Assembly: GCA_002343075.1 (NCBI GenBank) | Contig: DDRH01000005.1 | Location: forward strand, 70,050-134,049 | Source: Phycisphaerales bacterium UBA2421 | GTDB lineage: Bacteria; Planctomycetota; Phycisphaerae; Tepidisphaerales; Tepidisphaeraceae | DNA: 64,000 nt | Direction: 5' to 3' | Shown: piece after piece, positions 43,489 through 52,946 of the stretch | Layout: every line of letters begins with the position of its first letter | How positions within the stretch are numbered: position 1 is the stretch's first letter | The notes under the pieces: generated by a model | What the model saw: the letters and a program-made list of their open reading frames with translations, nothing else | Databases searched by the model: none | What the model was told of the DNA's origin: nothing | Translations under genes and position numbers: made by a program

Positions 43489-44994
43489 ATGTCTGATTTG
43501 GCCGGCCGCAATCCGCGGCACCTGCAGCAACAGCACAAGTTGGCTAAAGACCTCATTCGCGCCGCCCGCGGGGGCGATGCCGATGCGAATTCGCGCCTCA
43601 AGCGCGCCTTTCCTGGCCACAGCCGCTACCGACTTGCCGATGCCCAGCTTGTCATCGCGCGGGATGCAGGGTTTGAAAGCTGGGCCAAGCTCGTGCGCCA
43701 TGTCGAACAGCAAGAACTTGCCGCTGCGGGTGCGGCGCTGCGTCACGGCGATGCCATCGAGTTGCGGCGGTTGTTTGCCGGGAGCGAGTTTCTCCGATCG
43801 CAGATCAACGCGCCCCACTTCGATTTCGGTCGGCGGGCGATTCACTGTGCTGCGAAGGACGTTGCGTTGATTGATGTCCTGCTCGAGTTTGGAGCGGATC
43901 CAAATGCGGGAAGCAACTGGGAGAATGGGCCGTTTGTTCCGCTGGATGAAGCGACCGAGGCATCGGCGCGACACCTGATCTCACGCGGCGCGACGCTGAC
44001 CGCCAACGCGGCGGCGCGGTTGGGGTGGGCTGATGAGCTGCGCGCGATGCTCAGTGAAAACAGCGAACTGGTTCATACCCGCGGCGGTGATGGGAAGACG
44101 CCGCTGCACGAAGCCGCGACCGTGGCGATTGCTGATCTGCTGATCGATGCCGGCGCGCATCTCGATGCGCGATGCATCGATCATCGTTCAACCCCCGCGC
44201 AGTATGCGCTTGTGTCACGTCCGCAGGTTTGCCGCAGGTTGCTTGAACGTGGTGCGACCGCCGACATTTTCATGGCGGCGCATCTCGGCGATGCGGAAAC
44301 TGCTCGAAAAATTCTGGCCGACGAGCCGAACGTGGCGGGGGCGCGGGTGAATTTCCCGGGTTATGACCTCGTCCCACCCAAGCACATTTATTGCTGGGAG
44401 CTTGGTTGGAACAAGTCGGCCCGGCAGGTGGCGATCGAAGCGGGCCACCCAGGCGTCGTCGCGGTGATCGATCAATACTCCGCCGAGAAGACGCGATTGC
44501 TCGATGCAGCTTGGGCGGGGGATGAAGCCGCAGCGCAGGCGATCGTCGCCGGGGCGCCGGACATCCTCGCGAAACTGACGTCGGATGATCATAAGTTGTT
44601 GCCGCACGCCGCGCACCTGCGAAACGATCCCGCGGCGCTGCTGATGATTGATCTGGGCTTCGACCCGACGGCCACCGGACTTGACGGCGGATCGACACTC
44701 CACCAGGCCGCGTGGACGGGAGCCGCAGCGCTCGTCGAGCGGCTGCTAAAAGCCGGGCGGTGCGATCTCGAACAGAAAGACCCAACGCACGGCTCGACGC
44801 CGCTCGGCTGGGCGGCCCATGGGGCGAAGGCGTGCCAGCATAAGAAGGGTGATTATCTGAAGACGGTGCAGTTGCTCGTCAACGCAGGGGCGCGGCTCGA
44901 TATCCCCGCCAATAACGCAGGTACGACGATGATACAGCAGGCCGAAGGCAACCCCGCCGTGCAGGAGATGCTGCGCAAGCTCGGCGCGAGTTAG
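43489..44994 (+). CDS. Ankyrin-repeat protein
   Basis: A 501-residue protein; AGGAGA precedes ATG by a few bases. The N-terminal ~85 residues (LAKDLIRAARGGDADANSRL, LADAQLVIARDAGFESWAKL) are found before ankyrin arrays in similar proteins. Then come about nine ankyrin-like units (GDGKTPLHEAATVAIADLLIDAGA, GGSTLHQAAWTGAAALVERLL, HGSTPLGWAAHG). No signal peptide; cytoplasmic protein-protein binding is likely. Confidence 0.88.
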   Translation: MSDLAGRNPRHLQQQHKLAKDLIRAARGGDADANSRLKRAFPGHSRYRLADAQLVIARDAGFESWAKLVRHVEQQELAAAGAALRHGDAIELRRLFAGSEFLRSQINAPHFDFGRRAIHCAAKDVALIDVLLEFGADPNAGSNWENGPFVPLDEATEASARHLISRGATLTANAAARLGWADELRAMLSENSELVHTRGGDGKTPLHEAATVAIADLLIDAGAHLDARCIDHRSTPAQYALVSRPQVCRRLLERGATADIFMAAHLGDAETARKILADEPNVAGARVNFPGYDLVPPKHIYCWELGWNKSARQVAIEAGHPGVVAVIDQYSAEKTRLLDAAWAGDEAAAQAIVAGAPDILAKLTSDDHKLLPHAAHLRNDPAALLMIDLGFDPTATGLDGGSTLHQAAWTGAAALVERLLKAGRCDLEQKDPTHGSTPLGWAAHGAKACQHKKGDYLKTVQLLVNAGARLDIPANNAGTTMIQQAEGNPAVQEMLRKLGAS

Positions 44995-45023
44995 CGGCTC
45001 GTGAATTCGACTCGATGCGGACC

Positions 45024-45923
45024 TTATCCGATTGCGGCCAGCCGCGCAGCGCCTTGGGCGGCGTGGAAGTCGTGCTCGCCGAAGTGGAGTTGCCAATCAG
45101 GGCGCGCGACGCTGGTCAGGTGGTCGTCGCAGGCAGACTTAATCTGTTGGCCAATGCGCCGAAGCCGCGTGCCAATGCCGCCGACCAGCAGCACATGATT
45201 TGGACGATAAATCGCGTGGCCGATGCGAATCGCCCGCACCAGCGCCCGGATGGGCGGCTGATCGGCGTCGGCCGACTGGAGAAATGCATCGGTCGAACCG
45301 TATCGCGCAACCAGCACCGGCACGCCGATGTATCCTTCGAGGCTTCCGCGCCCGCCGTCGGGGCCGATGCATTCATGGCCTTCGATGCTGACATCGATCT
45401 GGCCGATGTGTCCCGGCGAAGCGCCTTCGATCATCAGTGGTATGCCGTCGTCAAGCACGCCCATGCCGACGCCGGTGCCGATTGCAATGGACATCACGCG
45501 TCCATTCAGGCGTTTGGCCGCGATGGCATCGGTCGCGGTGGCGACGGCGTCGTTAATGATCTGCACCGCAGGCACGGCGTCGCCAAACGCTCGGCGGACG
45601 ATTTCATCCAGCGTTACATTCATCAAACCCGGCACATTCACGCTGAGCGTGATCATGCGTCTTTCGCGGTCAAGTAGACCCGGGACACAAATGCCGGCAA
45701 AGTCGCAGGCGAGCGATTTGCCTTGCACTGCCTGCCTCAGCGCATTGACGAGAGAGTTGGTATCCGGTCGCGCGTAGAAAGGCGATTGTGCAGTCCAGTG
45801 TGTTTTGGTTGGGGAAGCTGTTGAGGGTGCGGAGGACGGGGTCAATGAACCGCCCCCGCCGGGGCACTCGATCAGCGCGAGTTTGGCACTGGTTCCGCCG
45901 ATGTCGATTCCGAGGGATATCAT
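45024..45923 (-). CDS. ROK-family sugar kinase/regulator
   Basis: A 299-residue protein; ATG 45923 is chosen because it gives the ATP-binding start ISLGIDIGGTSAKLALIE and overlaps the hicA stop as ATGA. GICVPGLLD, NDAVATATDA and SIAIGTGVGMGVL are sugar-kinase blocks. The usual ROK zinc motif (CxCGxxGCxE) is replaced by ECIGPDGGRGSLEGYIG, so zinc binding is probably lost. No DNA-binding domain, so a glucokinase-like role is more likely than a repressor (inference). Confidence 0.88.
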   Translation of the reverse strand: MISLGIDIGGTSAKLALIECPGGGGSLTPSSAPSTASPTKTHWTAQSPFYARPDTNSLVNALRQAVQGKSLACDFAGICVPGLLDRERRMITLSVNVPGLMNVTLDEIVRRAFGDAVPAVQIINDAVATATDAIAAKRLNGRVMSIAIGTGVGMGVLDDGIPLMIEGASPGHIGQIDVSIEGHECIGPDGGRGSLEGYIGVPVLVARYGSTDAFLQSADADQPPIRALVRAIRIGHAIYRPNHVLLVGGIGTRLRRIGQQIKSACDDHLTSVARPDWQLHFGEHDFHAAQGAARLAAIG

Positions 45924-46159
45924 GAGTTTTCGTAAGCTCGCAGAAACTCTTCCCGCGCAATCCCTGATTGGGTGAGGATTGTGCGGAGCGTCGATGACTT
46001 CAGCGTGGTGTGGTTGGGCATGGTTAACGGTGTGGTGGACCCGTCGAGATTCTGGCGACTCATCGAGATGTGTTCCCGTTCGCGCACGGTTACAAATCCC
46101 TGCCGCTGAAGTGCTCCGAGCACGCGTGACTTTGGCGCGTCGATGGGAAACTTTGGCAT
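45920..46159 (-). CDS. hicA: HicA-family mRNA interferase toxin
   Basis: A 79-residue protein of the HicA double-stranded RNA-binding fold: LGALQRQGFVTVREREHISM with the catalytic His, then TTPLTMPNHTTLKSSTLRTIL and QSGIAREEF. HicA cleaves mRNA when free of HicB. Its ATG overlaps the hicB stop by one base (TAATG) and its stop overlaps the ROK start. Confidence 0.88.
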   Translation of the reverse strand: MPKFPIDAPKSRVLGALQRQGFVTVREREHISMSRQNLDGSTTPLTMPNHTTLKSSTLRTILTQSGIAREEFLRAYENS

Positions 46160-46377
46160 TACTTGACGCTGGCTTCAGTAAGAAAAGCCTCAATGACCTC
46201 TGAATCCGGATCGAACGCATTCTCGCCGAACGTCTCAATGTGGAACTTGATCGCCGATGTTACATCGGCCAGGGCTTCGTCGTAGGTATCACCTTGGCCG
46301 ACCACAACGCCCTTCAACCCGAGCGGATAAGCTACATAGCCGTCGGAATGTCGTTCTAAAACGATTTTCATAGACAT
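46159..46377 (-). CDS. hicB: HicB-family antitoxin
   Basis: A 72-residue HicB-like domain: VLERHSDGYVAYPLGLKGVVVGQGDTYDEALADVTSAI, the partial RNase H-like fold. It lacks a clear C-terminal DNA-binding helix-turn-helix, so autoregulation may need another factor. Antitoxin first, toxin second is the reversed order relative to E. coli hicAB. Confidence 0.86.
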   Translation of the reverse strand: MSMKIVLERHSDGYVAYPLGLKGVVVGQGDTYDEALADVTSAIKFHIETFGENAFDPDSEVIEAFLTEASVK

Positions 46378-46458
46378 GATTGTAACATACTTGCCCAGGC
46401 AACGTGCGTTTTCTCGCTCAAACTCTGGGATGACGGTTTATTCAGCTAGAGCATAGCC

Positions 46459-47853
46459 TTAGTCGGCCAACTTCCGCCGCTGAATCAGCAGTTCTGCAGC
46501 GTCAACTCCCTCCAGGTCTGTAGACCAGCTTTGTCCGGCGTCGAGCGTAACGGTTCCCTGTTGGGACCATGAGTCGTTCGCTTTCACGATGAGCCGATAG
46601 GTCCCCGCCGTCGGGGCGGTGGTGTGCCAGTGGCCGTCGGCGTGTTTCTTGGCCACGACGGGTGCCGGCCGCCAGTCGGCGGGGCGTTTGGGGTGCGGGG
46701 CGTGGCCCTTGTTGGCCACGTCGTAGAACTCGGTCAGTAGCTTCGGAAACACATCCAAAACCCCCCGGCTGTACCACCAGCAATGCCCCATGCTCTTTGT
46801 TTCGCGGGTAACTTCGGCATGTTTGGCCACTTCATCCTCCCTGCAATCGTCCCCTTCGCCCACAAGCCGGATGCCCGCAATCAGGTCCTTGTTGCCCTCA
46901 CCCATAAACTCCACCTGCTCGCGCCAGTCCTTGGCAAATCGGTCGTACGCGAAGCGATACACCTGTGGAATGTATTCGTCCCACGTCGGATTATCCGTCC
47001 AGCGGCTCCAACTGGGCCAGTCGATGAGATAGTTTTCCATCGCCCAGGGGTGCGGGCCGGGTGAAAGCGAGATGATCAGATCAGGCCCGCCCGCTTCGCG
47101 CATTTCTCGCACAAATCGCTTGCTGAACGCCTCAACCTTCTGCATGCGCCACTCGACCCACTTCGGCTCACGCGGATCGTCGGGCGCATCGCGCCCGGTC
47201 TCTTGTTTGTACATGTTCCTTGTGAAGTCGTCGTAGCCCATGTCGATGTACGGCCAGACGATGCGGTCATCGAGCTGAATGCCGTCGATGTCATACTTGA
47301 CGATGGCGTCTTTCACGATGCCGATGAGCAGATCTTGAGCGTCGGGGTGAAGTGGGTTGAGCCAGATGAAGCCGTTCTTGGCGATGACATCGCCGTTCTT
47401 GTCGCGACTGAGCCAGTCCTGCCGGGCGGCCAGTTCGTTGGAAGTCCCCTTCACTGCCGCCATGAAGCCGTACTCGAACCATGCGATGTACACGAGGCTG
47501 TTGCGGTGAGCTTCGATGAGAGTTTCCTGCAGCAGATCCCGTTGTAAGGCTGGCTTGTCTGGAGATGGATTTATCTTCATGTCGACACCCGTGACGGCCT
47601 TCAGTGTCGGGCTGGGGAACTCGGTGTAGCCGTTCTTCCAGACTTCGACATAAACGGTGTTGAGGCCGATCTCCCGAAGCTGTTTCATTGAAAGTGCGGT
47701 GTTTTCAGGCGAACTGATGGCGTGATTGGCGGTGGTGGTGACCCACGTGCCGCGTAACTCCGGCTCGGCGGCACTGGCTGGCTGCATCAAGCCGGGGCTC
47801 ATGCAACCAGTTTGAAGGGCAATCACAACGAGGATTATCAACCAATTGCGCAT
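46459..47853 (-). CDS. GHL10/DUF187-type glycoside hydrolase-like lipoprotein
   Basis: A 464-residue protein with a lipoprotein signal (LIILVVIALQTGC). The main domain is a GHL10 TIM barrel: RGTWVTTTANHAI, IGLNTVYVEVWKNGYTEFPS, AWFEYGFMA, FIWLNPLHPDAQDLLIGIVKDAI, YDIDGIQLDDRI. Asp/Asp in QLDD are candidate catalytic residues. A ~70-residue C-terminal beta domain follows. It may cut extracellular glycans or peptidoglycan-linked sugars (inference). Divergent from glgX. Confidence 0.85.
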   Translation of the reverse strand: MRNWLIILVVIALQTGCMSPGLMQPASAAEPELRGTWVTTTANHAISSPENTALSMKQLREIGLNTVYVEVWKNGYTEFPSPTLKAVTGVDMKINPSPDKPALQRDLLQETLIEAHRNSLVYIAWFEYGFMAAVKGTSNELAARQDWLSRDKNGDVIAKNGFIWLNPLHPDAQDLLIGIVKDAIVKYDIDGIQLDDRIVWPYIDMGYDDFTRNMYKQETGRDAPDDPREPKWVEWRMQKVEAFSKRFVREMREAGGPDLIISLSPGPHPWAMENYLIDWPSWSRWTDNPTWDEYIPQVYRFAYDRFAKDWREQVEFMGEGNKDLIAGIRLVGEGDDCREDEVAKHAEVTRETKSMGHCWWYSRGVLDVFPKLLTEFYDVANKGHAPHPKRPADWRPAPVVAKKHADGHWHTTAPTAGTYRLIVKANDSWSQQGTVTLDAGQSWSTDLEGVDAAELLIQRRKLAD

Positions 47854-47994
47854 AATTATATAATAATCGATTCGGCGGTAGATTTACAGCGTGGAACAGG
47901 GAATTGATCGCCGATAGGATAAAAATTCGCCGATTGCGCAGCCGTTCGGCAGGTTAGAGGATGCGTTTGAACTCGGAAGTGAGCAAGTTGCCTG

Positions 47995-50091
47995 ATGAAT
48001 GTTGAACGAGGCCGACCGGATCTTCTGGGGGCACAGATTGATCGCGACGGCGTGAACTTCTGCGTCTATTCGCGCCATGCCAATGTGGTCGAATTACTAC
48101 TCTTCGACCGCCCCGACGCCGCAGAGCCTTCCTGCACGATCATTCTCAACCCCGAGCACCATCGTACGGACAGCTACTGGCATGCCTGGGTGCAGGGGGT
48201 TGGACATGGGCAGATTTATGCCTATCGATGTCACGGCCCATACGCGCCCGATCATGGCCACCGGTTTGATGCGGCCAAGATTCTCATCGACCCCTACAGC
48301 CGGGCCGTTCACACCCCGCCGGGGTATGACCGAAACGCGCTGAAGCAGCCGGGCGGCCCGATCGACATCGCCATGAAGAGTGCCGTGCTCGACCCGACCC
48401 GGTATGACTGGGAAGGTGACAAGCCCGTTCGATGCCCGCCGGGGAAAACGATTGTGTATGAGATGCATGTGCGGGGATTTACTGCGCACGAGTCGTCCGG
48501 GCTTGAGCCCGCTCGCCGCGGAACCTACGCGGGGCTGATTGATAAGATTGACTATCTGAAAGACCTCGGCATTACGACCGTCGAGCTGTTGCCGGTGCAC
48601 CAATTCGATGTGCAGGAGACCCCCTCGAAGCTCACGAATTATTGGGGCTATACCACGGTTAGTTTCTTCTCACCGCACGCGCAATTCAGCATCGCGCGCG
48701 ACCCGCTCGCAGCGGCGGACGAGTTTCGTGACATGATCAAGGCGCTGCATCGAGCGGGAATCGAGGTGATTCTCGATGTGGTATACAACCATACCGCCGA
48801 AGGGAATGAGACAGGCCCGACGTTTTGCTACCGCGGGTTTGAAAACACGGCTTACTACATCCTGGAAAAGGACCGCAGCAAGTATTCCAACTTCACCGGT
48901 TGCGGTAACACGATTAATGCCAGCCATTCGGTGGTGCGGCGAATGGTGCTCGACAGCCTGCGGTATTGGGTGCAGCACATGCACGTCGATGGTTTTCGAT
49001 TTGATCTCGCCCCGATTTTTGCCCGCGATCACAAGGGGCGCGTGATGAAAGATCCGCCGATTGTGTGGGAAATGGCCACCGATCCTGCTCTGGCAGGTGT
49101 GAAGCTCATTGCCGAGCCTTGGGATTGTGCCGGGCTAAACCAGGTGGGCCATTTCGGGGGGCATCGCTGGTCGGAATGGAACGACCACTTCCGCAACGAC
49201 GTCCGGAAGTTTGTCCGCGGCGACGGCGGGGCCATTCGCGGGCTGGCTTCACGCATTCTTGGCAGCCCCGACCTTTTCGAGCGAGACGGCCGGTGCGCCG
49301 AAAACAGCATCAACTACGTCACTTGTCACGACGGTTTCACGCTCAATGACCTCTACAGCTACGGCAGCAAGCACAACGAGGCCAACCTGGAAGACAATCG
49401 CGACGGCACCGAAGATAACCTCGGCACCAACTGCGGAGCGGAAGGGCCGACCGAGGACGCATCGGTGAACGCGCTGCGCGATCGGTTGTGTAAGAATGCC
49501 ATGGCAATTCTCATGGTTTCGCTCGGCACGCCGATGATCAACATGGGCGACGAAGTCCGCCGCACACAAAATGGCAATAACAATGGCTATTGTCAGGACA
49601 ACGAGTTGAGTTGGTTTGACTGGCGACTGGTGGAACAGAACCGGGTGTTCCACGAGTTTGTGAAGAGCCTGATTCGACTACGGCTCGAGTCGTCTCCGGT
49701 GGTTCGAGAACATCGCACGCTCGCCGAGCGGCTTCGGCACGCAAAGATCCGGTGGCATAGCACCAAGCTTCGCCAAGCCGATTGGGCCGACCACAGCCGC
49801 TGCGTATCGGTCACCATTACAACTGCAGGTGGCGATGAAGTTTATCATCTGATCTTCAACGGCAGCGAGTACGACCTGGACTTTGACACCCCGCGCCCGC
49901 CGAAGCCGCGCAACGCCTGGCTGCGGCTTCTCGATACTTCTCTTCCCGCGGGAGAAGAAGTGCGGACACACCAGACCGGCGTGCCGATCGAGAAAGGACC
50001 CTACAATGCCAAGGCGCGCAGCGTGGTGGTGTTGTGGGGCATGTTGCACGCACCGGTCGATCTGACCGAACCCGATCCGGGTGAGTCGTAG
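47995..50091 (+). CDS. glgX: Glycogen debranching enzyme
   Basis: A 698-residue GH13 isoamylase-type enzyme. CBM48 (~5-95) precedes the barrel: TVELLPVHQFD, ILDVVYNHTAEGN, GFRFDLAPIF with the catalytic Asp, LIAEPWDCAG with the acid/base Glu, VTCHDGFTLNDLYSY with the third acidic residue. PMINMGDEVRRTQNGNNNGYCQDNELSWFDW is the typical GlgX block. It removes alpha-1,6 branches in glycogen breakdown. No other glycogen gene is adjacent. Confidence 0.95.
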   Translation: MNVERGRPDLLGAQIDRDGVNFCVYSRHANVVELLLFDRPDAAEPSCTIILNPEHHRTDSYWHAWVQGVGHGQIYAYRCHGPYAPDHGHRFDAAKILIDPYSRAVHTPPGYDRNALKQPGGPIDIAMKSAVLDPTRYDWEGDKPVRCPPGKTIVYEMHVRGFTAHESSGLEPARRGTYAGLIDKIDYLKDLGITTVELLPVHQFDVQETPSKLTNYWGYTTVSFFSPHAQFSIARDPLAAADEFRDMIKALHRAGIEVILDVVYNHTAEGNETGPTFCYRGFENTAYYILEKDRSKYSNFTGCGNTINASHSVVRRMVLDSLRYWVQHMHVDGFRFDLAPIFARDHKGRVMKDPPIVWEMATDPALAGVKLIAEPWDCAGLNQVGHFGGHRWSEWNDHFRNDVRKFVRGDGGAIRGLASRILGSPDLFERDGRCAENSINYVTCHDGFTLNDLYSYGSKHNEANLEDNRDGTEDNLGTNCGAEGPTEDASVNALRDRLCKNAMAILMVSLGTPMINMGDEVRRTQNGNNNGYCQDNELSWFDWRLVEQNRVFHEFVKSLIRLRLESSPVVREHRTLAERLRHAKIRWHSTKLRQADWADHSRCVSVTITTAGGDEVYHLIFNGSEYDLDFDTPRPPKPRNAWLRLLDTSLPAGEEVRTHQTGVPIEKGPYNAKARSVVVLWGMLHAPVDLTEPDPGES

Positions 50092-50192
50092 CTTTGCAGT
50101 TGCATTGGATAGCGCCCCCTATTCGCATCGCAGCCAGTTGTGCTTAGAATCGAGCGGTCGGGGCAGTTTGAACTTTTTTTCTGGAGATCTCC

Positions 50193-50825
50193 ATGTCACA
50201 ATTCAACGTTCCTCCACCTCCGCCGCCGGGGTCGATGCCTCCGAGTTATGGCCAGCCGGTGGGATATGGCCAGCCGCAGCCGACCACCACGAGCGCAGCA
50301 GCGATTATCAGCCTGATCAGCGGCATTCTGGGTTGTTTCGTAATCACCGGACTCATCGCCGTCATCACCGGCATTTTTGGTATCAAGGCGACGAGCAATC
50401 CGAATGTAAAAGGTCGGGGTCTGGCGATTACGGGGATCATCCTTGGGCTGGTTTTTTCGCTCATCAGCATCGGCATCGGCGGCACAATGTTCTGGGGAAT
50501 GGGTAAGTTTAAGGAGCTTGCCGGCGAGGCTGCTCGCCCGTTTCTGGCATCCATTGTCGATGGCAATCTCTCTGAGGCCGCCGCCAACACCACCATGTCA
50601 CCAACTGAGTTGGGTTCATTGCGAGACGAGATGAAAGACTGGGGCAAGGTGACGGGAGTCAGCATGAGCTGGAATGGCATCAATGCACGGCAGACCAACG
50701 GCCGAAACACCATCGAGATGCGCGGCACCGCGACGTTCGAGAAGGCCGGCGCAAAGCAGTTCAGCATTTCCCTCGACGACGGCGGGGCCGGTAAGTTTAA
50801 GGTCGTCGACATCAAGTTTGACTGA
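50193..50825 (+). CDS. DUF4190 membrane protein
   Basis: A 210-residue protein: Pro-rich N-terminus (PPPPPPGSMPPSYGQP), two helices in the DUF4190 pattern (AAIISLISGILGCFVITGLIAVITGIFGIKA; GLAITGIILGLVFSLISIGIGG), and an extracellular C-terminal domain. CTGGAG is the ribosome site. Function unknown. A strong terminator follows. Confidence 0.8.
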   Translation: MSQFNVPPPPPPGSMPPSYGQPVGYGQPQPTTTSAAAIISLISGILGCFVITGLIAVITGIFGIKATSNPNVKGRGLAITGIILGLVFSLISIGIGGTMFWGMGKFKELAGEAARPFLASIVDGNLSEAAANTTMSPTELGSLRDEMKDWGKVTGVSMSWNGINARQTNGRNTIEMRGTATFEKAGAKQFSISLDDGGAGKFKVVDIKFD

Positions 50826-50890
50826 CCGCCACCCTTGCCGATCCATGCGGATGCCGATCGAGGGCCAGGATGTAGACCGGTCGATTAACA

Positions 50891-50930
50891 CCCCGCGGGC
50901 GACTTCGAGCGTCGCCCGCGGGGTTGTTTC
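50891..50930 (+). terminator. Shared terminator between DUF4190 gene and pheT
   Basis: A perfect 13-bp stem, CCCCGCGGGCGAC (50891-50903) and GTCGCCCGCGGGG (50911-50923), loop TTCGAGC, then TTGTTTC. It lies between convergent genes and could stop both. Confidence 0.88.
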
Positions 50931-50939
50931 TACATCGTG

Positions 50940-52946
50940 CTAGCTGCGCAGGGTAGCGCCCAAGGTTGCCTTGGCCGCCGCCACCACCTTTTCCACTGAC
51001 GCATCCACATTTTCGCTGGTGAGCGTGCCTGTCGGCGAGCGGAAGACCAAGGTGATGGTGACACTTTTCTGCGACTTTTCCAGAGGTTTGCCGCGATAGG
51101 TCGTGACGTAATCGACATCCTCGAGCTGCGACAGCTTCTGCTCCTGCACCAGCTTCTGTATGGCCGCAAATCGCGTCTGTTCACCGACAACTAGCGAAAG
51201 GTCGCGCCGCACCGCAGGAAACTTCGGCAGCGGATTCAACTGTCGAACATGTTGCGTTCCATCAACCAGCACAGGCAAATCCAACTCGGCTGCTACCACT
51301 GCCTGACGCAAGTCGAGCTTCTCCGCAACGGGCTTGCTGATAACCCCGATCACGCCGATTTCGTCGCCGTTCCACAGCACTTTGCCGGTCGATCCCGCGG
51401 CAAAGCCTTCAGCTTGGCCGGGGACGATCTCGACTGACTTTCTCGGGTCCAGTGAGGCCAGCAGGACTTCCAGCGAGCCGCGCAGGGCTCGATAATCGCA
51501 TGCGCCAACAAATCCGAGTCGCTTCCGCTCATCGACGCTGCCGTCGGGCGCGTGCCAGAATGTGCTGCCCATCTCGAAGAGCCTCGCACCAGTCACGCCG
51601 ACGGTGTGATTGCGCGCCACGGCTTCGATCAGGCCGATCAGAATGCTCGGACGAAGGTTGCTGTCGGCCTTGCGCGTCTTTGGGTCGGCCTGGCACAGGC
51701 GCACACCCTTCGGCGCGAATAACTCTGCCAGCCCGTCGGTGGCGAAGCTGAACGTGACCGCCTCAAAAAACCCACTGCCGATGAGACTCTGGCGGATCTT
51801 CTCCTCGGCTTTGCGGCCAAGCTCCGGGGGGGTGAGTTGAATCTGAATCGTCTCGCGCACACCAATGTGGTGATAGCCGACGATTCTTGCCACTTCCTCA
51901 ACCAGATCGACTTCGATGTTCAAGTCATTTCGATACGATGGGATGACGCATTCGATCGCGTCGCCCCTGTCTTTCGGCGTCAATTGCAGGCGGGCCAGTG
52001 CGCTGACCGCATCCTGCTTTTTGATGTCGATCCCGAGCACCCGTTGCAGCTTCGCCATGCGCAGCGTCAGCAGTTTCGGCGGCGGCTGGGCTGACCCTGC
52101 CTCGACAATGCCAGACAGCAACTCGCCTCCGGCAGTCTGGACAATGAGCTGCGCGCACCGCACCGCGGCGATTGGCGGCAGGGCGGGGTCGATTCCTCGC
52201 TCGAATCGATACGATGCGTCACTCTTCATCGTGAGCATGCGGGCCGTCCGTCGAACCGATAGCGGGGCGAACAGTGCTGATTCGAGCAGGATGTTTCTCG
52301 TCGCGCCCGACACTTCGCTGTGCAGCCCACCCATCACCCCCGCCAGCGCGATCGGCTTCTGCGCGTCACAGATGCAGAGCATGTCGGCGGCGAGCTTTCT
52401 CTCGTGCCCGTCGAGCGTCACGAGCGATTCGCCCGGGCGCGCGGTGCGCACCACGATGTGCCCATCGGTCACCCGGTCCAGATCAAACGCATGCAGCGGC
52501 TGACCGAGCTCGAGCATGACGTAGTTCGTGCAATCCACCACATTGTTGATCGATCGCACCCCCGCAGCCTCAAGTCGTTTGGCCATCCAGCCGGGTGAGG
52601 GGCCGATCTTCACATTTCGAATCACCCGCGCGCCGTAGTAAGGACAAAGCCCCAGATCAGCGATCTCAACCTTGCACGCCGAGCTGGCCGGCGTTGTCAC
52701 CTCGGTGACGACCGTCTTCACCGGCTCGAACGGCCGAGTGAGCAGCGCCGAAAGCTCCCGCGCCACGCCGGCATGAGAGAGACAGTCGCCGCGGTTGCTG
52801 GTGACCTCGACATCAAGCACGGTGTCATCGCCGTGTTGTTCGATGACCTCGACAGGCAGACCGCCGAAGGTGAGCGCGTCGGCGAATGCGCGCGGGTCTG
52901 ATTCGCCGGGAAGGTAATCTTTAAGCCAGTTTAGACTGATTTTCAT
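50940..52946 (-). CDS. pheT: Phenylalanyl-tRNA synthetase beta subunit, short form
   Basis: A 668-residue PheT. It starts MKISLNWLKDYL but goes directly into VLDVEVTSNRGDCLSHAGVA (B3/4 editing region), so the EMAPII-like tRNA-binding OB domain between B1 and B3 of longer (~800-residue) bacterial PheT is absent. B5 (LLTLRMAKLQRVLGIDI), the catalytic-like module (GSGFFEAVTFSF; SNLRPSILIGLIEAVARN) and the C-terminal anticodon-binding ferredoxin fold (FPAVRRDLSLVV) are present. No pheS lies nearby in the window. Confidence 0.93.
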   Translation of the reverse strand: MKISLNWLKDYLPGESDPRAFADALTFGGLPVEVIEQHGDDTVLDVEVTSNRGDCLSHAGVARELSALLTRPFEPVKTVVTEVTTPASSACKVEIADLGLCPYYGARVIRNVKIGPSPGWMAKRLEAAGVRSINNVVDCTNYVMLELGQPLHAFDLDRVTDGHIVVRTARPGESLVTLDGHERKLAADMLCICDAQKPIALAGVMGGLHSEVSGATRNILLESALFAPLSVRRTARMLTMKSDASYRFERGIDPALPPIAAVRCAQLIVQTAGGELLSGIVEAGSAQPPPKLLTLRMAKLQRVLGIDIKKQDAVSALARLQLTPKDRGDAIECVIPSYRNDLNIEVDLVEEVARIVGYHHIGVRETIQIQLTPPELGRKAEEKIRQSLIGSGFFEAVTFSFATDGLAELFAPKGVRLCQADPKTRKADSNLRPSILIGLIEAVARNHTVGVTGARLFEMGSTFWHAPDGSVDERKRLGFVGACDYRALRGSLEVLLASLDPRKSVEIVPGQAEGFAAGSTGKVLWNGDEIGVIGVISKPVAEKLDLRQAVVAAELDLPVLVDGTQHVRQLNPLPKFPAVRRDLSLVVGEQTRFAAIQKLVQEQKLSQLEDVDYVTTYRGKPLEKSQKSVTITLVFRSPTGTLTSENVDASVEKVVAAAKATLGATLRS

